Source: Phlegmacium glaucopus
Taxonomy: Eukaryota; Basidiomycota; Agaricomycetes; Agaricales; Cortinariaceae
Assembly (NCBI GenBank): GCA_015039465.1
Contig: MU130026.1
Span: 186,001-250,000 of the forward strand
DNA: 64,000 nucleotides
Reading direction: 5' to 3'
Each line of letters begins with the position of its first letter. Within the stretch, counting starts at the first letter, position 1. Positions 1 through 11,761 of the stretch are shown here, piece after piece. A program made the translations under genes and the position numbers. The notes under the pieces are model-generated. The model was not told the DNA's origin. It saw nothing but the letters and a program-made list of their open reading frames with translations, and did not search any database.

Positions 1-1176
1 AAACTGGGAATGTGATAGTTAAACATCTAATTAAGTACTAACCAAATAACTAGAAAAACTAAGTTAACTTCTTATTATAATACTTTTTACTTATTAGGTA
101 TCCATAAGTTAAAAGTCAGGATAGTGGTTCAGATCGCAACTAGTCCACAATAAGTTTCGATAGTATCTAAACTGCAACAAGTTTTAGTAACTTATCTCCA
201 CTCGACTACAACTTTTCTTTTACTTTGCTCGGTTATTGAGTGGCAACAGTAGACACGATGATATAGTTCTTGTCCTAATCCGGAGAAAGTAACATAGTAC
301 TCCAAGTAGTTCATGTCGTATCCGTAATGAGGATGTTGTCGTAGTTGTTTGCCACTACATTGACGTGTCTCCAACAACTCTTTTCCACATAAAAGTTCTA
401 ATATTTTTAGAGATGAGTTTTGTTATTGAGTTAGTTATGAAATATGTTAGAATTATTACGTTCAACCCAAAAGATCTTTCATATTGGCAAGGTTCTGAAA
501 CTTTAAGTGAAGTTGATTATGTGTGTTGTTGTTGTTATTAAACCTAGTTAACTTCCTACTAGTTTGAAAATTCACCAAAACGTTAAATACCGAACGTGGT
601 TGTTAGTCAGTTTCTTAAGGATTCTGAAATGACTAACTAAATGTTAAACACATGTGTTTTCAGGTTCTGAAACAATGTTGAAGTTGTGTTAACGTATGTG
701 TTCTTCTGAGTTTGAAGACGATACTGAAATTGTGTTAACGTATGTGTTCTTCGGGAGAACGAAGACGATACTGAAATTGTGTTGTTGTTGAAAATGTTGT
801 TAAGTTGTTAATAACGTTGTTCAGTTTGTTGAGACTCTTTGACTAAATAAAAGTTCAGGTGATGAGTTTCTGTTCACAAGAACGAGTTACAGATTCTGTC
901 ACTCGACATGATCCAACGTTAACTCCCCCCCTTTCTTTCTTAGGTTAAAAGACTGATAAATGTTTGGGACCCTCCATAAAATATGTAAACTCTATAAATT
1001 TTTATCTATTACAGGTTTTTATCTATATGACCAAGGACCATGGGAATGAAACCAAGACCGTGGTACACGTGAGTAACAAGGACCTTTGTATCCCCAACAA
1101 GATAAAAATCGGGGTACAAGGATTAAAATCCATCAAAGGTGGGGAGAACCACCCTTGACACGGATAACACGGACCT
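1..1176. other. AT-rich retroelement-like block, apparently complemented without reversal
   Basis: The block has no convincing gene on either given strand. When each base is complemented but the order kept, it becomes coherent. Bases 31-125 then match 2416-2510 with one mismatch in 95. A single reading frame stays open over most of about 214-903, broken once by TAA. It is followed by a polypurine tract (complement of about 921-945) of the kind that precedes a 3' LTR. This points to a retroelement end written in a mirrored form, most simply an assembly or processing error beside the gap. Bases 1-30 are also the ordinary reverse complement of 1907-1936. The element family could not be named. 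Confidence 0.6.
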
Positions 1177-1906
1177 NNNNNNNNNNNNNNNNNNNNNNNN
1201 NNNNNNNNNNNNNNNNNNNNNNNNNNNNNNNNNNNNNNNNNNNNNNNNNNNNNNNNNNNNNNNNNNNNNNNNNNNNNNNNNNNNNNNNNNNNNNNNNNNN
1301 NNNNNNNNNNNNNNNNNNNNNNNNNNNNNNNNNNNNNNNNNNNNNNNNNNNNNNNNNNNNNNNNNNNNNNNNNNNNNNNNNNNNNNNNNNNNNNNNNNNN
1401 NNNNNNNNNNNNNNNNNNNNNNNNNNNNNNNNNNNNNNNNNNNNNNNNNNNNNNNNNNNNNNNNNNNNNNNNNNNNNNNNNNNNNNNNNNNNNNNNNNNN
1501 NNNNNNNNNNNNNNNNNNNNNNNNNNNNNNNNNNNNNNNNNNNNNNNNNNNNNNNNNNNNNNNNNNNNNNNNNNNNNNNNNNNNNNNNNNNNNNNNNNNN
1601 NNNNNNNNNNNNNNNNNNNNNNNNNNNNNNNNNNNNNNNNNNNNNNNNNNNNNNNNNNNNNNNNNNNNNNNNNNNNNNNNNNNNNNNNNNNNNNNNNNNN
1701 NNNNNNNNNNNNNNNNNNNNNNNNNNNNNNNNNNNNNNNNNNNNNNNNNNNNNNNNNNNNNNNNNNNNNNNNNNNNNNNNNNNNNNNNNNNNNNNNNNNN
1801 NNNNNNNNNNNNNNNNNNNNNNNNNNNNNNNNNNNNNNNNNNNNNNNNNNNNNNNNNNNNNNNNNNNNNNNNNNNNNNNNNNNNNNNNNNNNNNNNNNNN
1901 NNNNNN
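1177..1906. other. Assembly gap of 730 N
   Basis: Run of N. The 30 bases starting the window and the 30 bases just right of the gap are exact reverse complements. The gap therefore sits inside or beside an inverted repeat, which may be why it could not be closed. Confidence 0.99.
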
Positions 1907-2639
1907 TTAGATGTTTAACTATCACATTCCCAGTTTTCACAACTGATGTGAACAACTAATTTGACCTTTAACGTTTCAGAACTTACAATTTAGTCGTCTA
2001 TTGATACTAGATCTAACTAGATTAATAGTATGACAATTTATTGTGATGTTTTTCAAGTCTGATATTGGTATGTTTTTAGGTATTACCAGTTTACTTGTTG
2101 AACGTTAGATTTCATTGATAGTTCAGATGTTGATAGTCATTTGTAGTTATTTCAAGGACTTTGTCACTTTGTAAACACTGTAAAAACACTGTAAACACTG
2201 TAAATACTGTAGTACTTTGTATACTGTAGTACTTTGTATACTGTAGTATTTTGTTCCTAAATAGTAGGTTTTTGTTCTGTACTGTAGGTTTTTGTTCTGT
2301 ACTGTATTGTAGTAGTCAGTAGGAATGTCTGAGAATGAATTATAACAAAGAGTAAATACATATTTCCATCGGTCTTTCATGGTCATTTGAATCACTTAAA
2401 CTTGAGAAGGAAAGAAATTCATGGTTGGTTTATTGATCTTTTTGATTCAATTGAAGAATAATATTATGAAAAATGAATAATCCATAGGTATTCAATTTTC
2501 AGTCCTATCATTGGACAATGAGATAAGGTTATTATCAATTGTTGTTTTGAGCTGTACTGACCTTTCCCTATGCTGAAACATCTTTTGAAGGCCTTTTATG
2601 ACTTGATAGTTGCCATCCATTTGTCCATTGTTGTTGTTC
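1907..2639. other. AT-rich non-coding repeat DNA
   Basis: No gene seen. Holds short tandem units around 2173-2310 (variants of ctgtagtactttgtatactg and ctgtaggtttttgttctgta). At 2416-2510 it has a stretch whose plain complement recurs at 31-125. Whether 1907-2415 shares the mirrored artefact of the first kilobase cannot be decided here. Confidence 0.6.
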
Positions 2640-3269
2640 TTTCATTCATCCATTCATTGTCTTTGGTTTGTTTGTTTGTTGTCATTTGTTTATGTTTGTT
2701 CATTGTTGGCAATCATCATTCATCATTTGTCTGTAATAGTTTATACTGTAGTAGTTTATATTAGATTTAAATTTAAATTTTTTTAAAAAAAACTTCAAGG
2801 TAGTACCGGTGCTCATCATCGTTGTGCTCGACATTGTTGTCCGTGCCCGTGTTGTCATCCCTGTGTGCTGTCATAGTACATTAATTTAATCAAAAACCTA
2901 CCAAAAATAACTCCCCCAGTGGGGAGTTGTTGGTGTTGTTGGTGTGGTTGTGGTGTTGTTAGCATCGATAGTGGGAGTTGTTTGAAGCAGATTTTTCAAA
3001 CTCTGAAATCCAAAACATTGGGTCGGGCGCCTAACAATACTTTATAGATTATAAATTCAATTCTCTGCAGAAAAATTAAGAAGAAAAAATCTACACAAAG
3101 TTCGGTTCAAACCGGTTCAAACCTGGTTCTCAAAATCTTAGAAATATGAGAACCAAGAACTGGACCAATGGTCCAAGATCCTTGGACCGAACTGAACTGA
3201 ACCTGAACCGACGGTTCGGTTCTTTCAGTTCTCGGTTCTTGCACTGGTTCAGAACTGAACTTTGGCATC
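2640..3269 (-). mobile_element. Partial copy of the hAT-like non-autonomous element family
   Basis: Bases about 2800-3269 are an inverted, diverged copy of the left part of the element at 19555-21505. They share the GGTTCAGTTC-rich terminal region, the AACTCCCCA stretch and the end CTTTGGCATCAC at about 3258-3269. Further left it runs into imperfect tandem ATGAATGA-type units, as in the other copy. No second terminus or target duplication was found, so this copy is truncated or its other end lies in the disordered region to the left. Confidence 0.55.
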
Positions 3270-3545
3270 ACTTGTTTAAATGTGATTGAAGGCCTGAAAA
3301 AATTCATGTACACTCTGTGGTATGTAAAAAAGATGCATAGATATTTTCAGGACAATCAGAGCTCTGCAAGGATGTCAATCTGTAATTTTATTTAACAGTT
3401 TTTATTAAAATTAAATGTTTATATTTAATTAAATTGCATATTGACATCCAGCCATAGCTTTGATTGTCCTGAAAATATTCATACACTTGTTTTACATACT
3501 ATAGAATATACATGAAATTTTTCAGGCCTTCCATGACATTTAAAC
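3269..3545. repeat. Imperfect fold-back (inverted repeat) of about 275 bp
   Basis: Left arm about 3271-3382 pairs with the right arm about 3434-3545. Shared blocks include GTTTAAATG, GAAGGCCTGAAAAA, TATGTAAAA, ATATTTTCAGGACAATCA and GGATGTCAAT. The spacer is about 50 bp and AT-rich. It abuts the end of the hAT-like copy. No coding potential. Could be a MITE-type element; no target duplication was identified. Confidence 0.6.
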
Positions 3546-4218
3546 TCATACAGAAAGCATATGACCATGGTAAGTACATGTAGTCAGGATGTAAAAAGTT
3601 GGAAAATAAATAAAAATAAAAATGGAGCTTTTGGTGGTCTGAGCACCAACATAATGCATATATAAGATTATCTACAAAATTTCAAGTCATTACTTTAAGA
3701 ATTGAGCAAGCAACACTTGTTTGAATATAGGGTGTGAAATATATTGTGATTATGACATTGGCAAAGTCACATGAAAAATACAATAATGATGTTAGAAGAC
3801 CTGAATAATGGAACATTGATTGTTGCAGAAAAGAATAATGTTCAACTAAATTTTGAAATAGACACAAAAATAGAACATTTGTGTGAAGAAAAAGATGAAA
3901 CATTATCCGAATTGGTGAAGTACTCAGCATTTTACGAGCTGGCCTCATTTGATCTCGGCTCGGCGAGTCGCCCTCTGTCGCCCTTGCCATTCTTAGATCT
4001 GAGCAATTCTTTTGGATCTGTTGAAGTTGCTTGAGAGTTTCAAGCCCAGTAAAATGTACTTAAGTTGCGTATAGTAGTGTGTATATCTAGAATGGCTGGT
4101 ATATATATTAGTAATTATTACGCATACGCGTCTACGCGGCCATGTAACGAAATCACCCAAATTTCATGTCGAAACAAAGAAAGATATCAGTAGCCGAAGT
4201 GCACATATGGAACCCATT
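3546..4218. other. Intergenic, no gene recognised
   Basis: Short open frames only (for example 3771-4034, 87 aa, no recognisable domain). About 4040-4218 is the 3' side of the TPR-CHAT gene, which ends at 4219 on the minus strand. Confidence 0.5.
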
Positions 4219-7200
4219 TCAACAATGCAGCGTCATCTCTCCAAGCCTCTCCCGAACCTTCCTCGTGGCGTGATCCAATGCGTAGGACGCCCGAGTACTG
4301 TCCAATCCCTTGAATCCCTTCTCACTAAGCAAATATTTATAGAACTCCATCGCGAACTCTGGCCCATGCCTATCGGAAATACTCCACATCGTACCAACGA
4401 CACCACGATAACCAACAGCAAGCATACCAGCAGTGAGGTGGACAACTTCCTCCGATAATTTGAGGTCCCCTTTGCTTGTCTGGCACGCTGAAAGGAAAGC
4501 CAAGTCCGGGTTTGGGATTGTCTGCTTCATGATCTCGAGCAGCTCCAAGCGGCCGTCGTATACACATAGGCCGCTCTCGAGAGGCTGGCTTACATCTTGC
4601 ACTCCGTGGCAAGCAAAGTGAGCCCAACTGCAGGACATCATTGCCTCCTTGACCTTCTCTCTAGTTGCCGTGGAGTCCTCCAACAACAGAGTGTCGACGG
4701 TTTCTTTCATCAACGCTTCGAGGTCTTGTGTCTCTTTTTTGGCCCAGGGTATTGGGGGAAGGCATGGAGCGTTTGGTTGGCTGACAAGGACAAGGCTGGA
4801 ACATCTTGAATAGGTGGATGACGCAACGAATTTATCGTTAACGGAGCGGACGGTTGGCGTATATGACGAAACCACAAAATCAGAAACGCACGATCCTCTC
4901 TGATACGCTGAGCCATATATCCCAGCTGCGTGAAGTGGAAGAAATGCTAGTGGGCCGGTCGGGCACCACCATATACGGCGGCGATCCAAAAAATCGGGAG
5001 GGGACTACGAAAAAAGTCAGTACAAATAAGTCGACAATCAACAGCACCTTACAGAGTATCCAAGCGCTTCAAAAATTGGTTGGACGACTTTGTACCAAAG
5101 TTCTTTTAGAACAGTAGATATGGATGATGGATAAAGGCCAATACGCTGAGGCATGCGATCAAGATCTTCCACCTCCCGATTTCTGAGTGGGCCAAATTGA
5201 AGGGTCTCCTGCAGTTGCTTTGCTTGCGTGAGACTGAATTCCTTCAGAGGGATATGTATAGGCTCCTCAATGGCAGATACAAGAGCCAAAGCATCGCATC
5301 GGGTATCATTAATGTTGAATATGATGACTGGACCATCAGAAGGTATTGAGGAGAGGAGGTCACTGGCTTTAGGTGGTTGAAGAAAGTCATGGAAACCTGG
5401 AAGATCCCGAATCTCTTTGAGAAGTTGTTTATACTCTGCAGCATGGAGGGAATGATTTCGAGCGTCATTCTGAATACGAATGTCTCCTGCAAGTGTTGCA
5501 TCAGAAGGAGGAATGGACAGAATCGAACGCGTTCCATAGGACTCTAAAGCACTTGCAACCTTTATGAAGCGATCAGCCAAGGGTGGATTCTTAACGCGCA
5601 GATTACCAATCGGTGACCGGAGTTGATGGAGCTGATTCCACACCAAGCAGCGGCCTTGCTCAAGCCATTCAAGAGCAAGATCAGCTTTGTTGAAATGGAG
5701 GGCGGTAGCCACAGCAGATCCCACAAGATCAGAACGGCCATGAAGGTTAGCATGACGGCGATGGATCGTTTGTTCCAACCCAGCAACCTCTGAGAGAAGA
5801 CTTATGGCAAGAGCAAAGTCGGTCAAGCAGTGAGACTCATCATAAATCGAGGATAGCTCGGCTGCAAGGTCGGCAGAGTCCAGACGAATATATGGGGTGC
5901 CATTTGCTGCTGCGGCCTGACGATATGAAGCAATGCTATTTTGGACATCAGGGAAATAATGATCCCGTTCAAAGCGACGGAAGTACAAACGTCCAAGATT
6001 ATTGAAGCGACCTGGAATGTCAGCATGGTCAGGGGGAGTGGATTCAATAGCAGTCTGGTAGTTGGATATGGCATAGTCAATATCCTGGAGATCGCCGGTG
6101 TGTTCGAAGCGATATGAGTACGAATTTCCAAGATTGTTGAGCCAACTCGGAAGATTAGCATGGCCAGAAGGAGTGGATTTGACAGCACTCTGATGGTGGG
6201 ATATAGCATGGTCAATATCCTGGATGTTGCGCATGCGATGGAAGCGACGGAGGTACGAACTCCCAAGGTTGGTGTAGAAAGTCGGAAGCTCAGCATGATC
6301 AGAAGCAGTGGATTCAACAGCAGTGTGATGGTGGGAAATGGCACAGTCAATATCTTGGGGGTCGCCAGTGCGTTCGAAGCGACATGCATATGAAGTTCCA
6401 AGGTTGTTGAATGAACTTGGAAGGTCAGTATGGCCAGAAGGAGTAGATTCAATAGCACTCCGGAGGTGGGATATGGCATGGTCAATATCTTGGAGGTCAC
6501 TGGTGTGTCTGAAGCGACGTAAGTATGAAGCTCCAAGGTTGTTGAACCGACTTAAAAATTTATCATTGCCAGAAGGAGTGGATTCAGCAACAGTCTGGTA
6601 GTGAGATATGGCACAATCAATATCTGAGAGGTTGCCTGTGTATTCAAAGCGACGCAAGTATGATGTTCCAAGGTTGGTGATTGCAAGGTCAGCACGGTCA
6701 GAAGGAATGGATTTGACAGCAGTTTGGTGGTAGGAAATAGCACGGTCAATATCCTGGAGGTCACCAGTGTGTTCAAAGCGACATGAGTATGAAGTTCCAA
6801 GGTCATTGAAGCGACTTGGAAGGTCAGCATGGCCAGGAGGAGTGGTTTCAACGGCAGTTTGATGGTGGGATATGGCACGGTCAATATCCTGGAGGTCACC
6901 GGTGCGTTCAATGCGATGTAAATACGAACGTCCAAGGCTGGTAAAGCGACTTGGAAGGTCAGCATGGCCAGAAGGAGTGGTTTCAACAGCAGTCTGGTGG
7001 TGGGATATGGCACAGCCAATATCATCGAGGTTTCCAGTGTGTTTGAAGCGATGTATGTACAAATTTCCAAGGTTGTTCAACCGCCTCGAAAGGTTAGCAT
7101 GGCCGGAAGGAGTGGATTCGACAGCACTCTGTTGGTGAGATATAGCACAGTCAATATCCTGGAGGTCGCCGGTGCATTTATAGCGACAATAGTACGAAGC

Positions 7201-8933
7201 CCCAAGGCCACCAAACCGATCTGGAAGATCATCATGGCCGGAAGGAGTGGTTTTGACTGCAGTCTGGTAGAGGGATATAGCATGGTCAATATCATGGAGG
7301 TCGCCGGTGCGCTTAAAATGACATAAGTACGAAGATCCGAGGTTGTTGAAGATTCTTGGAAGGCCAGCATGCTCAGAAGGAGTGGATCCAACAACACTTT
7401 GGAGGTGGGATATGGCACGGTCAATATCCTGGAAGTCGCCGGCGCATTCGAAGCGACGTAAGTACAAAGTTCCAAGTTCGTTTAACTGGTTAGCATGGCC
7501 AGAAGGAGTGGATTCGACAGCACTCTGGTGGTGGGATATGGCACGTTCAAGATCCTGGAGGTTCCTGGTGCATTCGAAGCGATGTGCGTATGAATTCCCG
7601 AGGTCATAGGAAATGGTGGGATTGACAGGAAGGCCAGGGGGAATCAAGGAAATTGCCAGTGCCCTTTCATAAAGGGAAATTACTTGAGTAATGTCGTCGA
7701 CATTTCCTGTCTCTTCGAAGCGGCGCTGGAATGTCGTGACAATATGCAAAATGACAAGCTGTGCCTGCAGAGCATTTAGCCTTGTGGCAGCGTCCATAAA
7801 TCCTGACAAAAGGGTCGAACTAGAAGCTACAAATGGGTCAATAAATGGATGTGAAGGCAGTCAACCTCACGTACACAATGTAAAAGTCATCTTGACTCCT
7901 ATGGGATTGTCCTGTTTCACCACTAGAAACACACGTTCCGCTGGAGTCTCTACAAACGCAACCATTTTAAGCGGATGTAGAGGGGACGAACGACTGGCTT
8001 GGGCGTACCTTTCTCTGTACACGCCATGGTGTAAATTTCCTCCGCAGTGAATACAAGGAAAGCTTCATCACCCCCTTCCTCCGAGTGAACGGCCACTGAC
8101 ATATAACCAGCATTGCGATCACTGGATTTTGTTGCATTAGCCGGTGTTTTATCAGAAAACCCTTTTTAGAAAATGACCCACAAGTTGATATTCCCAATGG
8201 CTTTCCATTTTGTGGGAGAGATCCTCGTGAGGCGCAAGGTCTCGATGTTACCGCTCAGCACAAAGACCAGCTCCAGCTCATCATTGAAGTGATCAGGCAG
8301 CGAACATTCAAGGATAATATCTAAGTCGCAGGGTGAGGGCAGAAAATGCAAAACGAAACCAAGCCTTACCCTTCAGTAAACCTTTTCGACTGGATTGTAT
8401 ATCAGCGAATACAGTTGATGAAAGAATGTTCGCATTGTCGTACAATTCCCCAGTAATTTCTGGTGACGCTGGTTGCTGCGACGCAGTCTCTTCGGGGATT
8501 GACACATTGCTCGTTCCAGGCGTTGAGCTGCGTTCAGATGTCATGGCTATACCCTCTGTTCCTTGTACCACGCTTGGCATGGATTCAAGGTACGGAGTTA
8601 TTAGGTTCTGGGGTGGTTGTTGGTGTGGGGTGTATTGAATCGTACTTTCTGAAGGTCCTTCGTGCTTCTTGGGACAGGAAACATTCACTGAGGATGTCAA
8701 CCATTCAAGATCAGGCTCTGAATCGAAGCATAATAATCGCAGAACGTACCCAAGGTTTCACTGGTCGACAGCCTCTTTGGCTTGGGGGTAGTTATACCCG
8801 AGGTATCTAGAACCGGAATTGAAGCTCCCTGCTGTGCGGCGTTTACGGTTGCGGGTTCGAGCGGTGGTTGTTCTTGACTGTGGGCGACGGAGGCTGTGAT
8901 TTCAACTTCGTCAGTATGTTCAGAGGTGGCCAT
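4219..8933 (-). CDS. TPR-repeat protein with C-terminal CHAT (caspase-like) peptidase domain; one in-frame stop
   Basis: Six-exon model: 8933-8750, 8687-8370, 8320-8009, 7949-7875, 7826-5053, 5004-4219; introns of 48-62 bp, all GT-AG, phases consistent, 1482 codons. ATG at 8933 has a good context (ccacaATGG). The N-terminal ~300 residues are a Ser/Thr/Pro-rich leader plus a region with the motif LPDHFNDELELVF. Then come 12-13 TPR-like repeats of about 45 aa (core DLQDIDRAISHHQTAVE), and a CHAT domain from about residue 1222. Both expected catalytic residues are visible: His in HFACHG (about 1354) and Cys in LSACQT (about 1395). CHAT is a clan CD cysteine peptidase fold related to caspases; partners here are unknown. 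A TAA at 8166-8168 interrupts exon 3 in the coding frame. Either it is a nonsense mutation, or a 90-bp GTAACA...AAAAAG intron skips it in frame at the cost of plausible coding sequence. Divergent from the NACHT-WD40 gene at 11762. Confidence 0.75.
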
Positions 8934-9305
8934 TGTGGATATTGGAGAGATGGATAGATTGGCAGAGCGCGTCTGCAAGACAAAACTGTTGTAAGCGCGA
9001 AACAGTGTTGAAGGTAGACAGACCCTAAGTTAGGCGCCTGAGGCTGCCTTAAATGTTACTTGCCACATGGACGTCATGACATTACATTGAGTAGCACAGA
9101 TAAGAGTCTGACCCCACTTTCGCCTCTCAGGCTCGTCCATCTTACTATTCAAATATTCATGTCGTATCCTCTTCGTATATACTGACGACCGGTCATTGAT
9201 GTCCCCGCCGCGACTTGCAGGCGTGGGCCATTATTGCATCCGCATGGTATATACGAGTCCTTCCTTGAACAAGAGGTAGAACTGTTTATGACTCTGAGGC
9301 ATGAC
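8934..9305. other. Upstream region of the TPR-CHAT gene
   Basis: No gene seen. A possible 3' splice site (TTGCAG) reads towards the start codon on the minus strand at about 8975, so a 5' UTR intron or a further short exon is possible. No clear TATA box. Confidence 0.4.
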
Positions 9306-11612
9306 GGAACTCTAAGTTCATTACAAACGGTTGATATGCCATATATGGTAAGCCCTGCCTAACATAAATATTACCTATACTGGTCTTTCAGTAGCTGCCA
9401 TTTCAACCTCTCAGTCGATACTTCGCATGCACTTGAAACGATTGCCAAATTCGTTCCAGCAATACTCGCATTGGTTGCTCTCAACGCTCTTGTCTTAACC
9501 ATTTGCTGCATTGTATGGCTGTTCACAGTCATATAATGTATAGTAGTAGTAAAATTGTGATACAAAAGATGACAAAAAGCGGACTTGCAATGCAATGGCC
9601 CACTCTATCAATTTCATCTTACTCGGGGCAGAGGTATCTCACCGATTATACCTATACCCCGAAACATAATCAGCCTGGAGTGGTGAATCGGTTGCACTAT
9701 TCAAACTTGATAATGCGTAGATATCACAAAATGCAACACATATTTTTATTCATTCAACCAGCCAGCCAGCTAGATGCGAGGAGAGGTATGGTGATGATGA
9801 AAGGATAGGGAGTGGATCAATGATAGTGGTACATGGACATAGAGTTGCCTACGAAAGTAATTGATAGTAAAAAATAAAGGGGATGTGGTATATGTACATA
9901 TAGTTTTCGAGGTAATAAAAAATAAATAAATAAAATAAATAGAGTGACAACAATGCAGGTCGTTTGCGGTATAAAAAATCAAGGAGGGAAGTACAAGAAG
10001 GGGGGCGGAAAAACGTGCCATGCATTATGGGTTTTTTTTCCCTGCGAGTTGAAGTGCACATGTGGGCTGGGACTGAATATTGCGATGAAGCAAGACTTTT
10101 TTGAAAAAAAACCGTTTACGAGTATAAGAAACGAGTTTGAAGAAGCCAAAATACAACACAGATGAGAAAGATAGGCAATAAATGATTATTACCCTCAGAC
10201 GATGTCCCAGAGTTCTTCCAACGCACAACAAAACTAATAAAGAAATTTTAATAAGATGGTCAGCACTATCCACGACGGCAAATGAAAAATAAATATAAAT
10301 ACCTTCCCACAAGCCACACCGGCACTCAAAGTGTATTCACTGATACTAATCTTCTCATCACATAGGCATCTGCAAAGTCGTCCCGGCCTCGTGCCATGGC
10401 ACCGACAAAAACAGCGAGATTGTGCATTGTGGGTAACGTGGGCAGGTATTTAGACAGACGTTGAGTTGGCGAGTCTCCGGAGAGACCTGGGGTGCAAACG
10501 AAAGTTCAAGTGAAAAATCGAAGGGCGGGGGGGAAGAGAAACATACTTATTTTGATTGTGTTCGGAGTAAGGTGATCTATAACTGGGTTCTGCGATTGCG
10601 GATCAAAAGAAGAGAACGAAAAGGTATAAAAATAAATTCACTTTGATCACTTTTAGCAAATTTTCTGGGCCGTTCATGCCTCTAATGGAAAGTTTGTGAA
10701 GGAGTTGGACTGAAGTAAAAAAAGATATTATAAGAGTTCAGATGATGGATAGATCAAGAATGAAACAAACCCATGAGTCCACTGAATCGCTTGAATGGTC
10801 TCGGAATGCAAACATGCGGATTCAACTCGATGAGCACTCACGCGGGCTGTATGGATGTAGACTTGTAGCTTTATTTCAGTGGCGAATCGAGGAGTGGTAG
10901 GATGCACTAGGAGTAGAAAAAATGGAGCATCGTCAATAACGATGATGGATCGATGGATGACAGAAAAAGTCTCGAAAAAAGACTACCTGACGCGTGATAT
11001 CCGGTCTCGCATCCGCGATATCTCTACTCGTCTTAGGTAGAATGCCTTGGTGATCATCGCAATTCAATAGGGTATACTTGGCTTCGCCACTGTCCTTCCC
11101 TCTTCCTCTATCGCTGTCTCTAGGCCCCGGAATGCTTTTGCTGCCACCCCAGGGACTTCCAAACAAGCTTGTTCCAAGATAATGTAAAGCTTCCTCTGAG
11201 ACGCAGCTGCTGGTCCGCGAGAGACATGAGCCTCAATAGGGAGCATGGAAGGGTTGGCGACGGGCTGTACGGATTAGAACCTGCAGACAGTGTGAGGGCT
11301 TTGGAGGATGGGAGGGGCCGATTTGGACAATCGTTGGCTATTGCAGCTGATGCTGTTGTAGTTGTGGTTGTGGACAATGCGATAGCAATAGAAACTGCTT
11401 TTGTGTTCACCACTCATCTGTATTCCTCCGCTAATAGCATTAGCACCCATCTTTTTCACCCTCGCTATCTGATTTCTGAACTTTGTGTAGGGCTTTTTGT
11501 CTCCTCTGGGCCAGGTGTTTATTTGGAGCGTGAAGGAAGAATGGTTGCCGAGTTCGGAGTGAAGATTCTATTTGTCGTTGAAAGTGGCCTCCAAGTAAAG
11601 TACAATTGGATA
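9306..11612 (-). pseudogene. Degenerate duplicate of EMG1 with its 3' flank
   Basis: Diverged copy of 27057-29285, which holds the intact EMG1, in the same orientation. Exon remnants are recognisable, such as [27 protein letters not shown] and [10 protein letters not shown] near 10985-11215. The copy cannot be read through. About 8 bp (around 11155) present in the intact gene between the codons for CLEA and VSGG are missing, shifting the frame. The first donor is GTAGTC instead of GTAAGT, and the Ser-rich N-terminal part is also out of frame. About 185 bp at 9360-9545 have no counterpart in the intact copy. Lies between the divergent TPR-CHAT and NACHT-WD40 genes. Presumed non-functional segmental duplicate. 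Confidence 0.8.
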
Positions 11613-11761
11613 ACGATTCTTAAGACAAGTAAATTTAGGATCTATAAATAGAGCCAACTCTTAAGTAAGTTGCCGAACAGTCCCATTGAACTCCATGCGA
11701 GTCTTATTCTCAGCGCTTAATCAATCTGCAAAGACGCCTGTATAGCAACTGTATAGCCAAC

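Noticed and set aside
1023..1955. Long open frames running through the N gap on both strands
   Set aside because: Open only because N codons contain no stops; the real flanks carry no protein signal.
7807..7809. Start of the TPR gene at the first codon of the long exon
   Set aside because: That position is not ATG, and the frame continues upstream through canonical splice sites into four more exons.
4219..8933. Recent transfer of the TPR-CHAT gene from bacteria, where CHAT with TPR is common
   Set aside because: Five spliceosomal introns of the same size as the neighbours and similar base composition argue for a long-resident fungal gene.
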